A DNA stretch of 64,000 nucleotides. Source: Pseudomonas frederiksbergensis. Lineage in GTDB: Bacteria > Pseudomonadota > Gammaproteobacteria > Pseudomonadales > Pseudomonadaceae. The notes under the pieces are model-generated. The model had not been told where the DNA came from, did not search any database, and worked only from the letters and a program-made list of their open reading frames with translations. The position numbers and the translations under genes were made by a program. The first letter of the stretch is position 1. Each line of letters starts with the position of its first letter. This document shows positions 17,475 to 26,001 of the stretch, piece by piece. The stretch spans positions 186,001 to 250,000 of the forward strand of contig NZ_CP017886.1 in NCBI RefSeq assembly GCF_001874645.1. The letters are read 5' to 3'.

Positions 17475-18683
17475 TCACCCCTCCCACTGACTACCAACCC
17501 GAATCGCAAAGTTACCCAGAGGCTCCCGATTCTCAAACATGATCTGATGAGCCAGCGGCAAAGCTTCGAAGTCGAAAATTCTTGTCAAACAAGGCTTAAT
17601 TATACCCTGGCGAACCAGTTTATTGAACGCACTGCATTGGGCTGAATTAGCAAAGTGAGATCCTTGGAATCTTTTTTGCCGCATCCACTGATAGCGAATA
17701 TCGAACGTTCCCTTATACCCACTGGTACCAGCACAAATAACAACCATGCCACCGGGCGCGCACACAAATGAGGATGTAGGAAACGTATCTTCACCAGGAT
17801 GCTCAATGACAATACTGGGACTTAGCTTCTCCCCTACCAGACGCCAGATTTCCTTCTGAAAACGCCTAGCCTCATTTAGCCATTGGGCATATACGACTGG
17901 ATTCTCGATATCTTCCAGCACGCCCCAATGTCGATAATCCTGGCGGTTGATAGTGCCCTTGGCACCAATCTGCCGACAATAAGCGGCTTTTTCATCGCTG
18001 CTGACTACAGCGATCGGTATGCCTCCAGCGGCGTTGACGAGTTGAATGGCCATCGACCCCATTCCGCCGCTGCCACCCCAGATAAGGACCACCTCACCCG
18101 GTTTGACCGTATGGGGGGCAAAGCCGTGGAGCATGCGATAAGCAGTCGCTCCGCAGAGCATATAGGAGGCCGCTTGCTCCCAACTCAAGTGCGCGGGCTT
18201 GGGTAGGATCGCCTGCCGCTTAACCCGGGTGTATTCGGCAAACGCACCAAAATTTATTTCGTAACCCCAGATCTTTGCCGATTTGTCCATGATTTCATCG
18301 ACAACAGAATCTGAGTCCCACCAACCACAGTGCAGAACAACCTCATCCCCAATACTGATATCGTCGACATCAGCGCCAACAGCCACAACAATGCCTGAGG
18401 CATCAGACCCGGCGATATGAAAGTCATGTTCCTCACCACGAGATCTTTGAAGATCAATGACGTCGATTGGATATCCTCGTGCAGCCCAAACTCCATTGTG
18501 ATTGACACCTGCAGCCATGACCTTGATTAAGCACTCGTCGGATTGAAAGTAAGGCACAGGTACAGACTCAAGAGCAAAAGCGCTTAAAGGCTCACCGTAC
18601 CTTTCAGGTCTAATAGTTTGAGCCAACATCATCTCAGGAATATTGAGATCTGTAGGATCAAGGGTCACGGCCACTCTATTCAT
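17475..18683 (-). CDS. Crotonyl-CoA carboxylase/reductase-like enzyme (extender-unit supply)
   Basis: 402-residue medium-chain dehydrogenase/reductase of the CCR family, which reductively carboxylates 2-enoyl-CoAs to alkylmalonyl-CoA with NADPH and CO2. The NADP loop is WGGSGGMGSMA (202-212). Residues matching the CO2-binding set known in Kitasatospora CCR (recalled: Asn81, Glu171, His365) are present as Asn63 (GVNHN), Glu142 (WGYE) and His343 (GSHFAN), so it is probably carboxylating. It is the first gene of the operon, with AAGGA about 11 bases before ATG 18683. A similar enzyme (Cfa8) accompanies the coronafacic acid PKS in P. syringae. Because the PKS has no dehydratase, a trans enoyl-reductase role is unlikely and supply of an ethylmalonyl-type extender is favoured. 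Confidence 0.88.
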   Translation of the reverse strand: MNRVAVTLDPTDLNIPEMMLAQTIRPERYGEPLSAFALESVPVPYFQSDECLIKVMAAGVNHNGVWAARGYPIDVIDLQRSRGEEHDFHIAGSDASGIVVAVGADVDDISIGDEVVLHCGWWDSDSVVDEIMDKSAKIWGYEINFGAFAEYTRVKRQAILPKPAHLSWEQAASYMLCGATAYRMLHGFAPHTVKPGEVVLIWGGSGGMGSMAIQLVNAAGGIPIAVVSSDEKAAYCRQIGAKGTINRQDYRHWGVLEDIENPVVYAQWLNEARRFQKEIWRLVGEKLSPSIVIEHPGEDTFPTSSFVCAPGGMVVICAGTSGYKGTFDIRYQWMRQKRFQGSHFANSAQCSAFNKLVRQGIIKPCLTRIFDFEALPLAHQIMFENREPLGNFAIRVGSQWEG

Positions 18684-19450
18684 ATTTCGATCATCCTTGG
18701 CGTTATTTAATTAAAATTTTTTCCTCTACAAATTTCACCACCACCCATCGCAACCAAACCAGTCAACAGCGGATCAACAACTCGAAAAACACGACAAAGC
18801 AGACCTGCAAATAAATCAACGAGAGATCGTCGATACACCGAAACTAGTACAGATAAAAAATTCTCGCAAAGAAAATACCTAAATTTCAGAACTTGCGTAC
18901 AACCAAGAACTACCAATCCTGATTCAACTTAAGACTCTTCTCGAAATTGCGTAATTTTCTTCCTACAACCATATCAACACATGAACATCGATGTATTAGT
19001 TGCCTGCACGATTTGCCACTCACTGCAACATAGCGAGTGGGTAGATTTCTTCTCGTTATGGAGGTCAAGCCGTTCGGAGGATGACGCCCCCAAGAAAACC
19101 TCTCGCAGCACCATCCACGCCTTGAATCAAAGCCTTCGGAATGTGAAAAAAGCCGCTGATTTGACGTCAAAATATGATTATCCAGATAAACAATAACTTA
19201 GATAATTACTGAAAATCAGTAAGTTGCAGAGCCTAAATTATCCATACCGCTCATCGTTCAATTTCTTGACGCGGAGCCATCGGTCTTCTTAGCTAAACGT
19301 TACTACCCCCGGAATTACCTTCTGGGGCAAGCCCCGAAAACCCGCTACAGCGGGCCGCCGGGTTTTGCCTCAATGAAATCGGTCGCCCCTCATTCGGGGT
19401 AGGAGAGACGCCAAATAGAGATATGGCATGCGATTGCAAGGTAGACCTCC
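18684..19450. other. AT-rich leader of the biosynthetic operon and right flank of the island
   Basis: 767 bases without a gene I can support. The part nearest the CCR start (18700-18990) is strongly AT-rich and must hold the operon promoter, but I see no convincing -35/-10 pair. Short frames at 18707-18916 (-), 18910-19170 (-) and 18981-19196 (+) have no recognisable product or good ribosome site. GC rises again after about 19260, so the island's right edge is placed roughly at 19200-19300. No tRNA gene, integrase or clear direct repeat marks it. Confidence 0.6.
19337..19366. terminator. Palindromic terminator-like element upstream of the autotransporter
   Basis: AAAACCCG (19337-19344) pairs with CGGGTTTT (19359-19366). 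Alternatively CCCGC (19341-19345) pairs with GCGGG (19350-19354), which on the minus strand is followed by TTTT. The two pairings are mutually exclusive. It is flanked by further small GC hairpins at 19324-19335 (GGGG-CAAG-CCCC) and 19386-19399. Most simply this is a bidirectional intrinsic terminator left from neighbouring genes; a leader attenuator for the autotransporter is possible. Confidence 0.45.
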
Positions 19451-20515
19451 ATGAACACCGCCCTCATCCAACACGAGATCAAAATCACTCTGTACACCGT
19501 TTCTACTTCGTTGTTGCTGTGCACATCCATGGAGGTTCAGGCATCCCCTGTCGAGGAGCAGCCGATCCCCTGGTATCAGCAGGATGTCCCGGCGTTCACC
19601 CTACCGACGCCTGATGTGACCAACAACATCCGCTTCACCCGCAATCCCGGCCTTGATAACCAGTTGCTGACAGTCGAGCAAGCTGCTCCTTCCGCCTGGG
19701 ATCGGGTTTATGGTCAACCTGCCAGAAGCGCAGAGCGCGACGTCCTCGGCTCACCGTTTTCCGGCATGACCGGCGCCGAACTCAAAGGCCCTGCGTTGAT
19801 TACCCTGCAAAGCAGCGGCGGCAGCACTCAGCGCGTGGGTCTGGTGGGCGGTACAAACCAGTTTCAGGGCAATGGCAATGGTCTGTTGATCAGCTCTGCC
19901 ATCGTCGACCCGAATAACACCCTCAACGTGCAAGGCCCCAACCTTGGCGCCTATTGGAGCCTGACCGGCGCAAGCGGCTGGCACGTGGACTTGACCGCCA
20001 GCGGTGGTCGGGTCAATGGCTATAGCCTCAACGATCAGGGCCAGCGCCAAGCCGCCGAAGGCAGCGCAATGACCCTCTCGGTGGAAGGCGGGTTCCCCAT
20101 CGGCATCAGCGAAAACTGGGTAATCGAACCCCAGGCGGAGTTGATCAACCAACGGATTAGCCTGGACACTCCGTATGCCGGTAGCGGCAATACCTCATCC
20201 ACCGACTTGACGTCCTGGAGCGGCAGGGTCGGTGCAAGCCTGAAAGGGAGTTATGACATCAAGGGCCTGCCGATCGAACCCTATGTCCGTACCAACTTCT
20301 CGCACACGGTCAACACCAGCGACACCGTGACCCTCGGCCAGGTCGACAAGCTCAGCAGCAGCCGGAACTCGTCCTCGATCGAACTGGGACTGGGACTGGT
20401 GGCCAGAGTCACGCCCTCCGTCAGCCTGTATGTCAGCGGCGATTACAGCGCCGCCACGGTCGCCAACGATTTGAATGGTTTGATGGGCAGCCTTGGAGTA
20501 CAGATGCGATGGTGA
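19451..20515 (+). CDS. Small autotransporter with outer-membrane beta-barrel
   Basis: 354 residues. An N-terminal hydrophobic stretch after a short polar leader (LYTVSTSLLLCTSMEVQASP, about 14-33) looks like a signal peptide cut near Ala-Ser. A linker of about 80 residues follows. From about residue 100 on, alternating amphipathic strands (LGAYWSLTGASGWHVDLTAS, GRVGASLKGSYDI, SIELGLGLVARVTPSVSLYV) end in LGVQMRW, the aromatic C-terminal outer-membrane sorting signal of autotransporter barrels. Typical autotransporters carry a long passenger; here it is nearly absent, so this is either a minimal member or the tail of a reduced gene. It lies just right of the island with ordinary high GC. Function unknown. 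Confidence 0.75.
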   Translation: MNTALIQHEIKITLYTVSTSLLLCTSMEVQASPVEEQPIPWYQQDVPAFTLPTPDVTNNIRFTRNPGLDNQLLTVEQAAPSAWDRVYGQPARSAERDVLGSPFSGMTGAELKGPALITLQSSGGSTQRVGLVGGTNQFQGNGNGLLISSAIVDPNNTLNVQGPNLGAYWSLTGASGWHVDLTASGGRVNGYSLNDQGQRQAAEGSAMTLSVEGGFPIGISENWVIEPQAELINQRISLDTPYAGSGNTSSTDLTSWSGRVGASLKGSYDIKGLPIEPYVRTNFSHTVNTSDTVTLGQVDKLSSSRNSSSIELGLGLVARVTPSVSLYVSGDYSAATVANDLNGLMGSLGVQMRW

Positions 20516-20556
20516 ACGTCTGGAGAATCCACGTTGATTGAACTGACGTCATCGCC

Positions 20557-20589
20557 GGCAAGCCGCGAGCCGCAAGCGCCGGGCTTGCC
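20557..20589. repeat. Inverted repeat after the autotransporter gene
   Basis: GGCAAGCC (20557-20564) and GGCTTGCC (20582-20589), 17 bases apart, form a hairpin 42 bases after the autotransporter stop. It lacks a T-run, so it is a weak terminator candidate or a degenerate REP-like element. Confidence 0.4.
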
Positions 20590-20786
20590 AGAGATGAGCA
20601 CCGCAAAAACAGCGCAGACTCAGTCCCGCCACAGCAAAAAATCCGAATATCCCCCAAACAAGTCCACAAAACCCAAAAAATCCCTGATCGCCGTTAGTCG
20701 CCACCCCCTGCGATGGATTAAAGTAACGCCCCCAGCCCTGGTGTTATTCGAACGCCTTTGCTCACCCTCTCCAGGAACAGTCATCG

Positions 20787-21746
20787 ATGGAACATCGTGA
20801 AGCGCTGCTTGCGCTGCGAACCTTTCTTTCAACGCAGATTCTCGGCCAGGAAAAACTCATCGAGCGGTTGCTCATCGCTCTGCTCGCTGACGGTCACATG
20901 CTGGTCGAAGGCGCCCCAGGCCTGGCCAAGACCAAGGCCATCAAAGAGCTTGCCGAAGGTATCGAAGCGCAATTCCATCGCATCCAGTTCACTCCCGACC
21001 TGCTGCCTGCCGACATCACCGGTACCGAGATCTACCGCCCGGAAACCGGCAGTTTCGTGTTCCAGCAGGGGCCGATCTTCCACAACCTGGTGCTGGCCGA
21101 CGAAATTAACCGGGCCCCCGCCAAAGTCCAGTCGGCCTTGCTCGAAGCCATGGGCGAGCGGCAGGTCAGCGTGGGCCGCAGCACGTATGAACTGTCGCCG
21201 CTGTTTCTGGTCATGGCCACGCAGAATCCGATCGAGCAGGAAGGCACCTACCCACTGCCCGAAGCCCAGCTCGACCGCTTCCTGATGCACGTCAAAATCG
21301 GTTTCCCGGACGCGGCCGTCGAGCGGCGCATTCTGCAACAGGCCCGCGGTGAAGCGCTGCACGGCGAAACCAAGCCCGAGCGCCGGATCAGCCAGCAAGC
21401 GATTTTTGCTGCGCGCAAGGAAATTCTCGGCTTGTACATGGCCGACGCCGTGGAGGAGTACCTGGTGCAGTTGGTCATGGCGACCCGCACGCCGGGCAAG
21501 TTCGACCCTGAAATGGCCGAGTGGATTGCCTATGGCGCCAGCCCGCGTGGCTCCATCGCCCTCGACCGCTGCGCCCGCGCTCACGCCTGGCTGGCCGGTC
21601 GCGACTTCGTCAGCCCCGAAGACATTCAAGCGGTGCTGTTCGACGTGTTGCGCCATCGCATCATTCTTTCCTTCGAAGCCGAAGCCGCTGGCATTGACCA
21701 GGACCGCGTGGTCCAGCGGATTCTCGACGTCGTAGCTGTCGCTTGA
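20787..21746 (+). CDS. MoxR-family AAA+ ATPase
   Basis: 319-residue MoxR ATPase, a chaperone-like AAA+ protein thought to help maturation or metal loading of VWA-domain partners. Walker A GAPGLAKTK (about 44-52), Walker B LADEINRAPAK (about 103-113) and sensor 1 region VMATQNPIEQEGTYPLPEAQ are typical. The C-terminal lid domain follows. It is first in a six-gene run with DUF58, DUF4381, two VWA proteins and a BatD-like protein, the classic MoxR-Bat operon. The stop overlaps a TTG of the DUF58 frame, and the next ATG lies 5 bases on. Loss of Bat genes in other bacteria affects envelope stress tolerance, but the partner here is unknown. Confidence 0.95.
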   Translation: MEHREALLALRTFLSTQILGQEKLIERLLIALLADGHMLVEGAPGLAKTKAIKELAEGIEAQFHRIQFTPDLLPADITGTEIYRPETGSFVFQQGPIFHNLVLADEINRAPAKVQSALLEAMGERQVSVGRSTYELSPLFLVMATQNPIEQEGTYPLPEAQLDRFLMHVKIGFPDAAVERRILQQARGEALHGETKPERRISQQAIFAARKEILGLYMADAVEEYLVQLVMATRTPGKFDPEMAEWIAYGASPRGSIALDRCARAHAWLAGRDFVSPEDIQAVLFDVLRHRIILSFEAEAAGIDQDRVVQRILDVVAVA

Positions 21747-21751
21747 CCCCG

Positions 21752-22696
21752 ATGAGCAAGCTGCTTGCGCCCGAAGCGGGCATTCGTGTGAGCCTCTCCG
21801 AGCTGATCGAGATGCGCCATCGCGTGCGCGAAGTGCAGTTGTTCTCCACGCCGAGCCAGCGCAGCCCGTTGATTGGCCTGCACCACTCCAAGCTGCGCGG
21901 GCGTGGCGTGGACTTCGATCAGGTGCGGGTCTATCAGGCTGGCGACGATGTGCGCACCATCGACTGGCGCGTCACCGCAAGGACTCAAGAGCCGCACACC
22001 AAGCTGTTTCACGAAGAGCGCGAGCGGCCGATCTTTATCATGGTCGAGCAAAGTCGCCGCTTGTTTTTCGGCTCGGGGCTGATGTTCAAATCGGTGCTGG
22101 CCGCGCAAGCCGCAAGCCTGATTGGCTGGGCTGCGCTGGGGCATAACGACCGTGTTGGCGGGCTGGTGTACGGTGACAACCAGCACTACGAAATCAAACC
22201 ACGGCGCAGCAAGCAAAGCCTGCTGCAATTGCTCAACCGCTTGGTGCGCGTCAACCAGACCCTCAACACCGAAGGCGAGACGGATCGCGATGATTTGGGC
22301 ATGGCCCTGCGCCGCGCTCGCGAAGTGCTGCGCCCAGGAAGCCTGGTGATCGTGATCTGCGACGAGCGTGCCTTGTCCGAAGGCGCAGAGCAGCAGCTAA
22401 GCCTGCTGTCGCGCCACTGCGACTTACTGTTACTGCCACTCTCCGACCCGCTGGATCATGCCCTGCCCGCTGCCGGATTACTGCGTTTCGCCGAGCGAGG
22501 GGCACAACTTGAACTCGATACGCTGAACTTCGATCTGCGCCAAAGCTATCGCGCCCAGGCCGAAGCCCGCATTGCCCGCTGGGAATTACTGGCGCAGAAA
22601 CTGCGCGTCCTGTTAATGCCCCTGAGCACTCAAAGCGAGATGGTCGAACAATTGCGTGAATACCTGAACCCGAAACGTCCGGGTAAAAGCCAATGA
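21752..22696 (+). CDS. DUF58 domain protein
   Basis: 314-residue cytoplasmic protein of the DUF58 family, the constant companion of MoxR ATPases. The diagnostic stretch GRGVDFDQVRVYQAGDDVRTIDWRVTAR is visible in pieces around residues 51-75 (Arg-Gly-x-x-Phe-Asp ... Asp-Asp-x-Arg-x-Ile-Asp-Trp). The C-terminal half has a degenerate VWA-like fold. ATG 21752 is preferred over the TTG at 21743 that overlaps the moxR stop. It overlaps the next gene as ATGA. Confidence 0.92.
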   Translation: MSKLLAPEAGIRVSLSELIEMRHRVREVQLFSTPSQRSPLIGLHHSKLRGRGVDFDQVRVYQAGDDVRTIDWRVTARTQEPHTKLFHEERERPIFIMVEQSRRLFFGSGLMFKSVLAAQAASLIGWAALGHNDRVGGLVYGDNQHYEIKPRRSKQSLLQLLNRLVRVNQTLNTEGETDRDDLGMALRRAREVLRPGSLVIVICDERALSEGAEQQLSLLSRHCDLLLLPLSDPLDHALPAAGLLRFAERGAQLELDTLNFDLRQSYRAQAEARIARWELLAQKLRVLLMPLSTQSEMVEQLREYLNPKRPGKSQ

Positions 22697-23187
22697 GCAA
22701 CCTCGATCAACTGCAACCGCTGATGACTCCGCCGCCCATCGAGTTCTGGCCACCGGCGCCAGGCTGGTGGCTACTGTTGGCGCTGCTGCCGCTGATCGGT
22801 TTCGGCCTGTGGCAGCTGCGCCGTTTTATTCCCCTCAAGCGCGCCACCGAGCGCGCCGAACAGCCGCTGGACCCGGTCCGATTGGCGGCGCTGGCGGAAC
22901 TGGCGCAAATGCCCAAACCGTATGACGGCGCGCCGGCCGGCGCCTGGTTGCAACAACTCAACGGGCTGCTCAAGCGCCTGTGCCGCAACCATTACCCCTA
23001 TAGCCAGAGCCACACCCTTAATGGTCGTAAATGGCTGGCGTTTCTCGACAACCGTTGCCCGGCTGCCGGCCTGACCCGTTGGATGATCTTGGTTGAAGGT
23101 GCCTATAAACCGGAATGCAAGCTCGACGACAAGGCCATCGCCGGCCTGACACAAGCCATCGACACCTGGATTCGCAAGCATGTTTGA
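22693..23187 (+). CDS. DUF4381 membrane protein
   Basis: 164-residue protein with one hydrophobic segment near the N-terminus (GWWLLLALLPLIGFGLWQL, about 25-43) preceded by PPIEFWPPAPG, the usual beginning of DUF4381 proteins. The rest is a soluble, basic cytoplasmic domain. Overlaps the genes on both sides (4 bases with DUF58, 8 bases with the VWA gene), so it belongs to the MoxR-Bat operon. Biochemical role unknown. Confidence 0.9.
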   Translation: MSNLDQLQPLMTPPPIEFWPPAPGWWLLLALLPLIGFGLWQLRRFIPLKRATERAEQPLDPVRLAALAELAQMPKPYDGAPAGAWLQQLNGLLKRLCRNHYPYSQSHTLNGRKWLAFLDNRCPAAGLTRWMILVEGAYKPECKLDDKAIAGLTQAIDTWIRKHV

Positions 23188-24256
23188 GTTCGCCTGGCCA
23201 TGGATCTTCGCCCTGCTGCCACTGCCGTGGCTGATGAGGATTGTGCTGCCGGTCGCCGACAGCGGCGAGCCGGCGCTCAAGGTCAGCTTTCTGAGCGACC
23301 TTGAAGGCCTGGCCCGGCGTCGCGCCCGTGCCAACCTGCCGGCCTGGCGCCAGCAAGCGCCGTTCATCCTGCTCTGGCTGCTGCTGTTGATCGCCGCCGC
23401 ACGCCCGCAATGGCTCGGCGAACCGCTGCCGATTGCCGCCAGCGGACGCGACCTGCTGGTGGCCGTCGACGTTTCCGGCTCCATGGATTTTCCCGACATG
23501 CAGTGGCAAGACGAAGACGTCAGCCGCCTGTCGCTGGTCAAACACTTGCTCGGTGACTTCCTCGAAGGGCGCGATGGCGATCGCGTCGGTCTGATCCTGT
23601 TCGGCAGCCAGGCGTATCTGCAAGCACCACTGACGTTCGACCGGCGTACCGTGCGTATCTGGCTCGACGAAGCGCGGATCGGCATCGCCGGCAAGAACAC
23701 CGCCATTGGCGACGCCATCGGCCTGGCCTTGAAACGCTTGCGCCAACGCCCGGCACAAAGCCGCGTGCTGATTCTGGTCACCGACGGCGCCAACAATGGC
23801 GGCGAAATCGACCCCCTGACCGCCGCGCGATTGGCCGCCGAAGAAGGCGTGAAAATCTACCCGATCGGTATTGGTGCCGATCCGGAGCAAAACGGTCCTC
23901 TGGCTTTTCTGGCGGGTAATCCGACCATGGACCTCGATGAACCGGCCTTGAAAGCCATTGCCGAGGCCACCGGTGGGCGCTACTTCCGTGCGCGTGACGG
24001 CCAGGAATTGCTGGAGATCAAGAAAACCCTCGATCAACTGGAACCGGTGACTCAACAACCGACCCAGGCCCGCCCGGCGCAGGCGCTGTACAGTTGGCCG
24101 CTGGCCGCCGCGTTACTGATGAGCCTGTTGCTGGTGGTTCGCGAACGCTGGCCAGATAACCTGCTGCAACGCCTTTTCACCCGGTCGAATTTTCTGCAAC
24201 AGCACCCTGACTGGCGCCAGCGGCTTAAGCGCCTGCGTCTGCGGAGACGCCGATGA
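23180..24256 (+). CDS. VWA-domain membrane protein (BatA-like)
   Basis: 358 residues. Two N-terminal membrane segments (about 5-22 and 56-73) and one near 293-312 bracket a periplasmic or cytoplasmic von Willebrand A domain. The MIDAS metal site is intact: DVSGSMD near residue 98, the Thr in GKNTAIGDAI and Asp in VTDGANN. This fits the BatA component that partners with MoxR. It overlaps the DUF4381 gene and, as ATGA, the following gene. Confidence 0.93.
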   Translation: MFEFAWPWIFALLPLPWLMRIVLPVADSGEPALKVSFLSDLEGLARRRARANLPAWRQQAPFILLWLLLLIAAARPQWLGEPLPIAASGRDLLVAVDVSGSMDFPDMQWQDEDVSRLSLVKHLLGDFLEGRDGDRVGLILFGSQAYLQAPLTFDRRTVRIWLDEARIGIAGKNTAIGDAIGLALKRLRQRPAQSRVLILVTDGANNGGEIDPLTAARLAAEEGVKIYPIGIGADPEQNGPLAFLAGNPTMDLDEPALKAIAEATGGRYFRARDGQELLEIKKTLDQLEPVTQQPTQARPAQALYSWPLAAALLMSLLLVVRERWPDNLLQRLFTRSNFLQQHPDWRQRLKRLRLRRRR

Positions 24257-26001
24257 TCGCGCTCTGGCCCTATTGGTTCCGCCCCTGGTGGCTGCTGCTG
24301 TTGCCGCTATTGGGCTGGTTGCTGTGGCAACTCTGGCACCGGCAAAAACGCGCGGGGCGCTGGCAGATGATCCTGCCGCCGGCCTTCCATGCCGCCCTGC
24401 TCAGCGGTGGTAACGGGCGTGAAAGCAAATTGCCGTGGATCGCTTTGGGCCTGGCCTGGGTTCTGACGGTTTTGGCGCTGCTGGGCCCCAGCTGGGAGCG
24501 GGTTGAACAATCCGCGCAGAAACCCGCCGACCCATTGGTCGTGCTGTTTGAACTGACACCGGAAATGCTCGCCACCGACGTGCCGTCCACGCGCCTTGAA
24601 CAGGCCCGGCGCAAGCTGCTCGATCTCTTGCAAGCCCGCAGTGATGCGCAAACCGCAATCGTGGTCTATGCCGGCAGCGCGCACACGCTGGTGCCGCTCT
24701 CGGACGACCTGGCCACCAGCCGTAACCTGTTGGAAGCACTGAAACCGTCGATCATGCCCGAGGCCGGTCATCGCGCCGATCTGGCCGTGACCAAGGCGCT
24801 GACATTACTCAACCGCGGCGCCCTCGGCCAGGGCCGGATCCTGCTGATTGGCTCATCTCTCACCGAACAGGAACGCCAGGGTATCCGTCAGGCTCTGCGC
24901 GGTCAGGCACCGCAATGGTTGATGCTCGGTGTCGGCACGTCGCAAGGCGCACCGGTCACTGACGAACACGGCAGTTTCCTCAAGGACGCGCAGGGGGCGA
25001 TCCTCGTACCACGCCTCGACGGGCCGAGTCTGAAAGCCTTTGCCAGCGAAATGAAGGGGCGTTACCGGCAAGCGCAACTGGACGACAGCGACCTGCGCGG
25101 CCTCGGGCTACTCGATAGCCCGCATAGCTTGCGTAACAATGGCCAGACCCTGCGCCTGGATACCTGGGCCGATCAGGGCTACTGGCTGTTATTGCCACTG
25201 TTGCTGTTGACGGCCTGCGCGGGACGCCGAGGCTGGCTGTTCTGCCTGCCATTGCTGTTCATGGTGCCGCAACCGAGTTACGCCTTCGACTTCAACGATC
25301 TTTGGCTGCGCCCGGACCAACAGGGTCTGCACTTGCTCAAGCAACACCAACCCGCCGAGGCCGCGCAGCGTTTTGAGGACCCGCAATGGCAAGGCGTCGC
25401 GCTGTATGAGGCCGGTGAGTATGCCGCTGCTGCCGAGCGTTTCGCCGAGGGCAACGACGCCCGTGCGCACTACAATCGGGGCAACGCCCTGGCTAAAAGC
25501 GGTGAACTGGAAGCTGCCGTCGATGCCTATGAACAAGCCCTTGAGCTGCAACCTGACTTACGCCCAGCGCAGACCAACAAAGCGCTGGTAGAGGCGCTGA
25601 TCAAACAGAAAGCCCCCACACCGCCCAGCGAACCGGAAAAAACCGACGGCGAAGAGCACCTGCAGACTCAGCAACCGCCACCGGGTGCAACGACACAACC
25701 CTCGACCAGTGACGAGCAAAAGACCGACACTCAAACCGCGCAAACCCGCCACGAAGCCAACAGCGAAAGCCAGACCGACAGCCCGCCACAACCGGGCAAT
25801 AATGAAGTACCGGGCAGTGAGTTGGGCGACGAACAACGCAGCACACCGCCGATCCGCAGTGCCGACGCCAACTTCGACAGCGAGCACCGGCAGGCCCTGG
25901 AGCAATGGCTGCGTAAAATCCCGGATGAGCCGAGCGAATTGCTTAGGCGTAAATTCTGGCACGAACAGCAACAACATCAGGATCAGGGAAAAACTCGATG
26001 A
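24253..26001 (+). CDS. VWA-TPR membrane protein (BatB/BatC fusion)
   Basis: 582 residues: two membrane segments at the N-terminus (about 8-26 and 57-77), a VWA-like domain (about 90-290), a third and fourth segment near 309-345, TPR repeats (about 370-450: AHYNRGNALAKSGELEAAVDAYEQALEL) and a long Gln/Thr/Pro-rich tail. The VWA part has lost the DxSxS metal motif: where BatA has DVSGS this reads FELTPEM, so it probably cannot bind a MIDAS metal. Combines what are BatB and BatC in other bacteria. Ends in an ATGA overlap with the next gene. Confidence 0.9.
   Translation: MIALWPYWFRPWWLLLLPLLGWLLWQLWHRQKRAGRWQMILPPAFHAALLSGGNGRESKLPWIALGLAWVLTVLALLGPSWERVEQSAQKPADPLVVLFELTPEMLATDVPSTRLEQARRKLLDLLQARSDAQTAIVVYAGSAHTLVPLSDDLATSRNLLEALKPSIMPEAGHRADLAVTKALTLLNRGALGQGRILLIGSSLTEQERQGIRQALRGQAPQWLMLGVGTSQGAPVTDEHGSFLKDAQGAILVPRLDGPSLKAFASEMKGRYRQAQLDDSDLRGLGLLDSPHSLRNNGQTLRLDTWADQGYWLLLPLLLLTACAGRRGWLFCLPLLFMVPQPSYAFDFNDLWLRPDQQGLHLLKQHQPAEAAQRFEDPQWQGVALYEAGEYAAAAERFAEGNDARAHYNRGNALAKSGELEAAVDAYEQALELQPDLRPAQTNKALVEALIKQKAPTPPSEPEKTDGEEHLQTQQPPPGATTQPSTSDEQKTDTQTAQTRHEANSESQTDSPPQPGNNEVPGSELGDEQRSTPPIRSADANFDSEHRQALEQWLRKIPDEPSELLRRKFWHEQQQHQDQGKTR

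Noticed and set aside
18707..19196. Three short overlapping frames in the island's right flank
   Set aside because: They overlap one another on both strands, show no recognisable motif or ribosome site, and lie in AT-rich leader DNA.
4443..19260. tRNA gene, integrase or transposase at the island edges
   Set aside because: None was found on either side, so no mobile-element type can be assigned.
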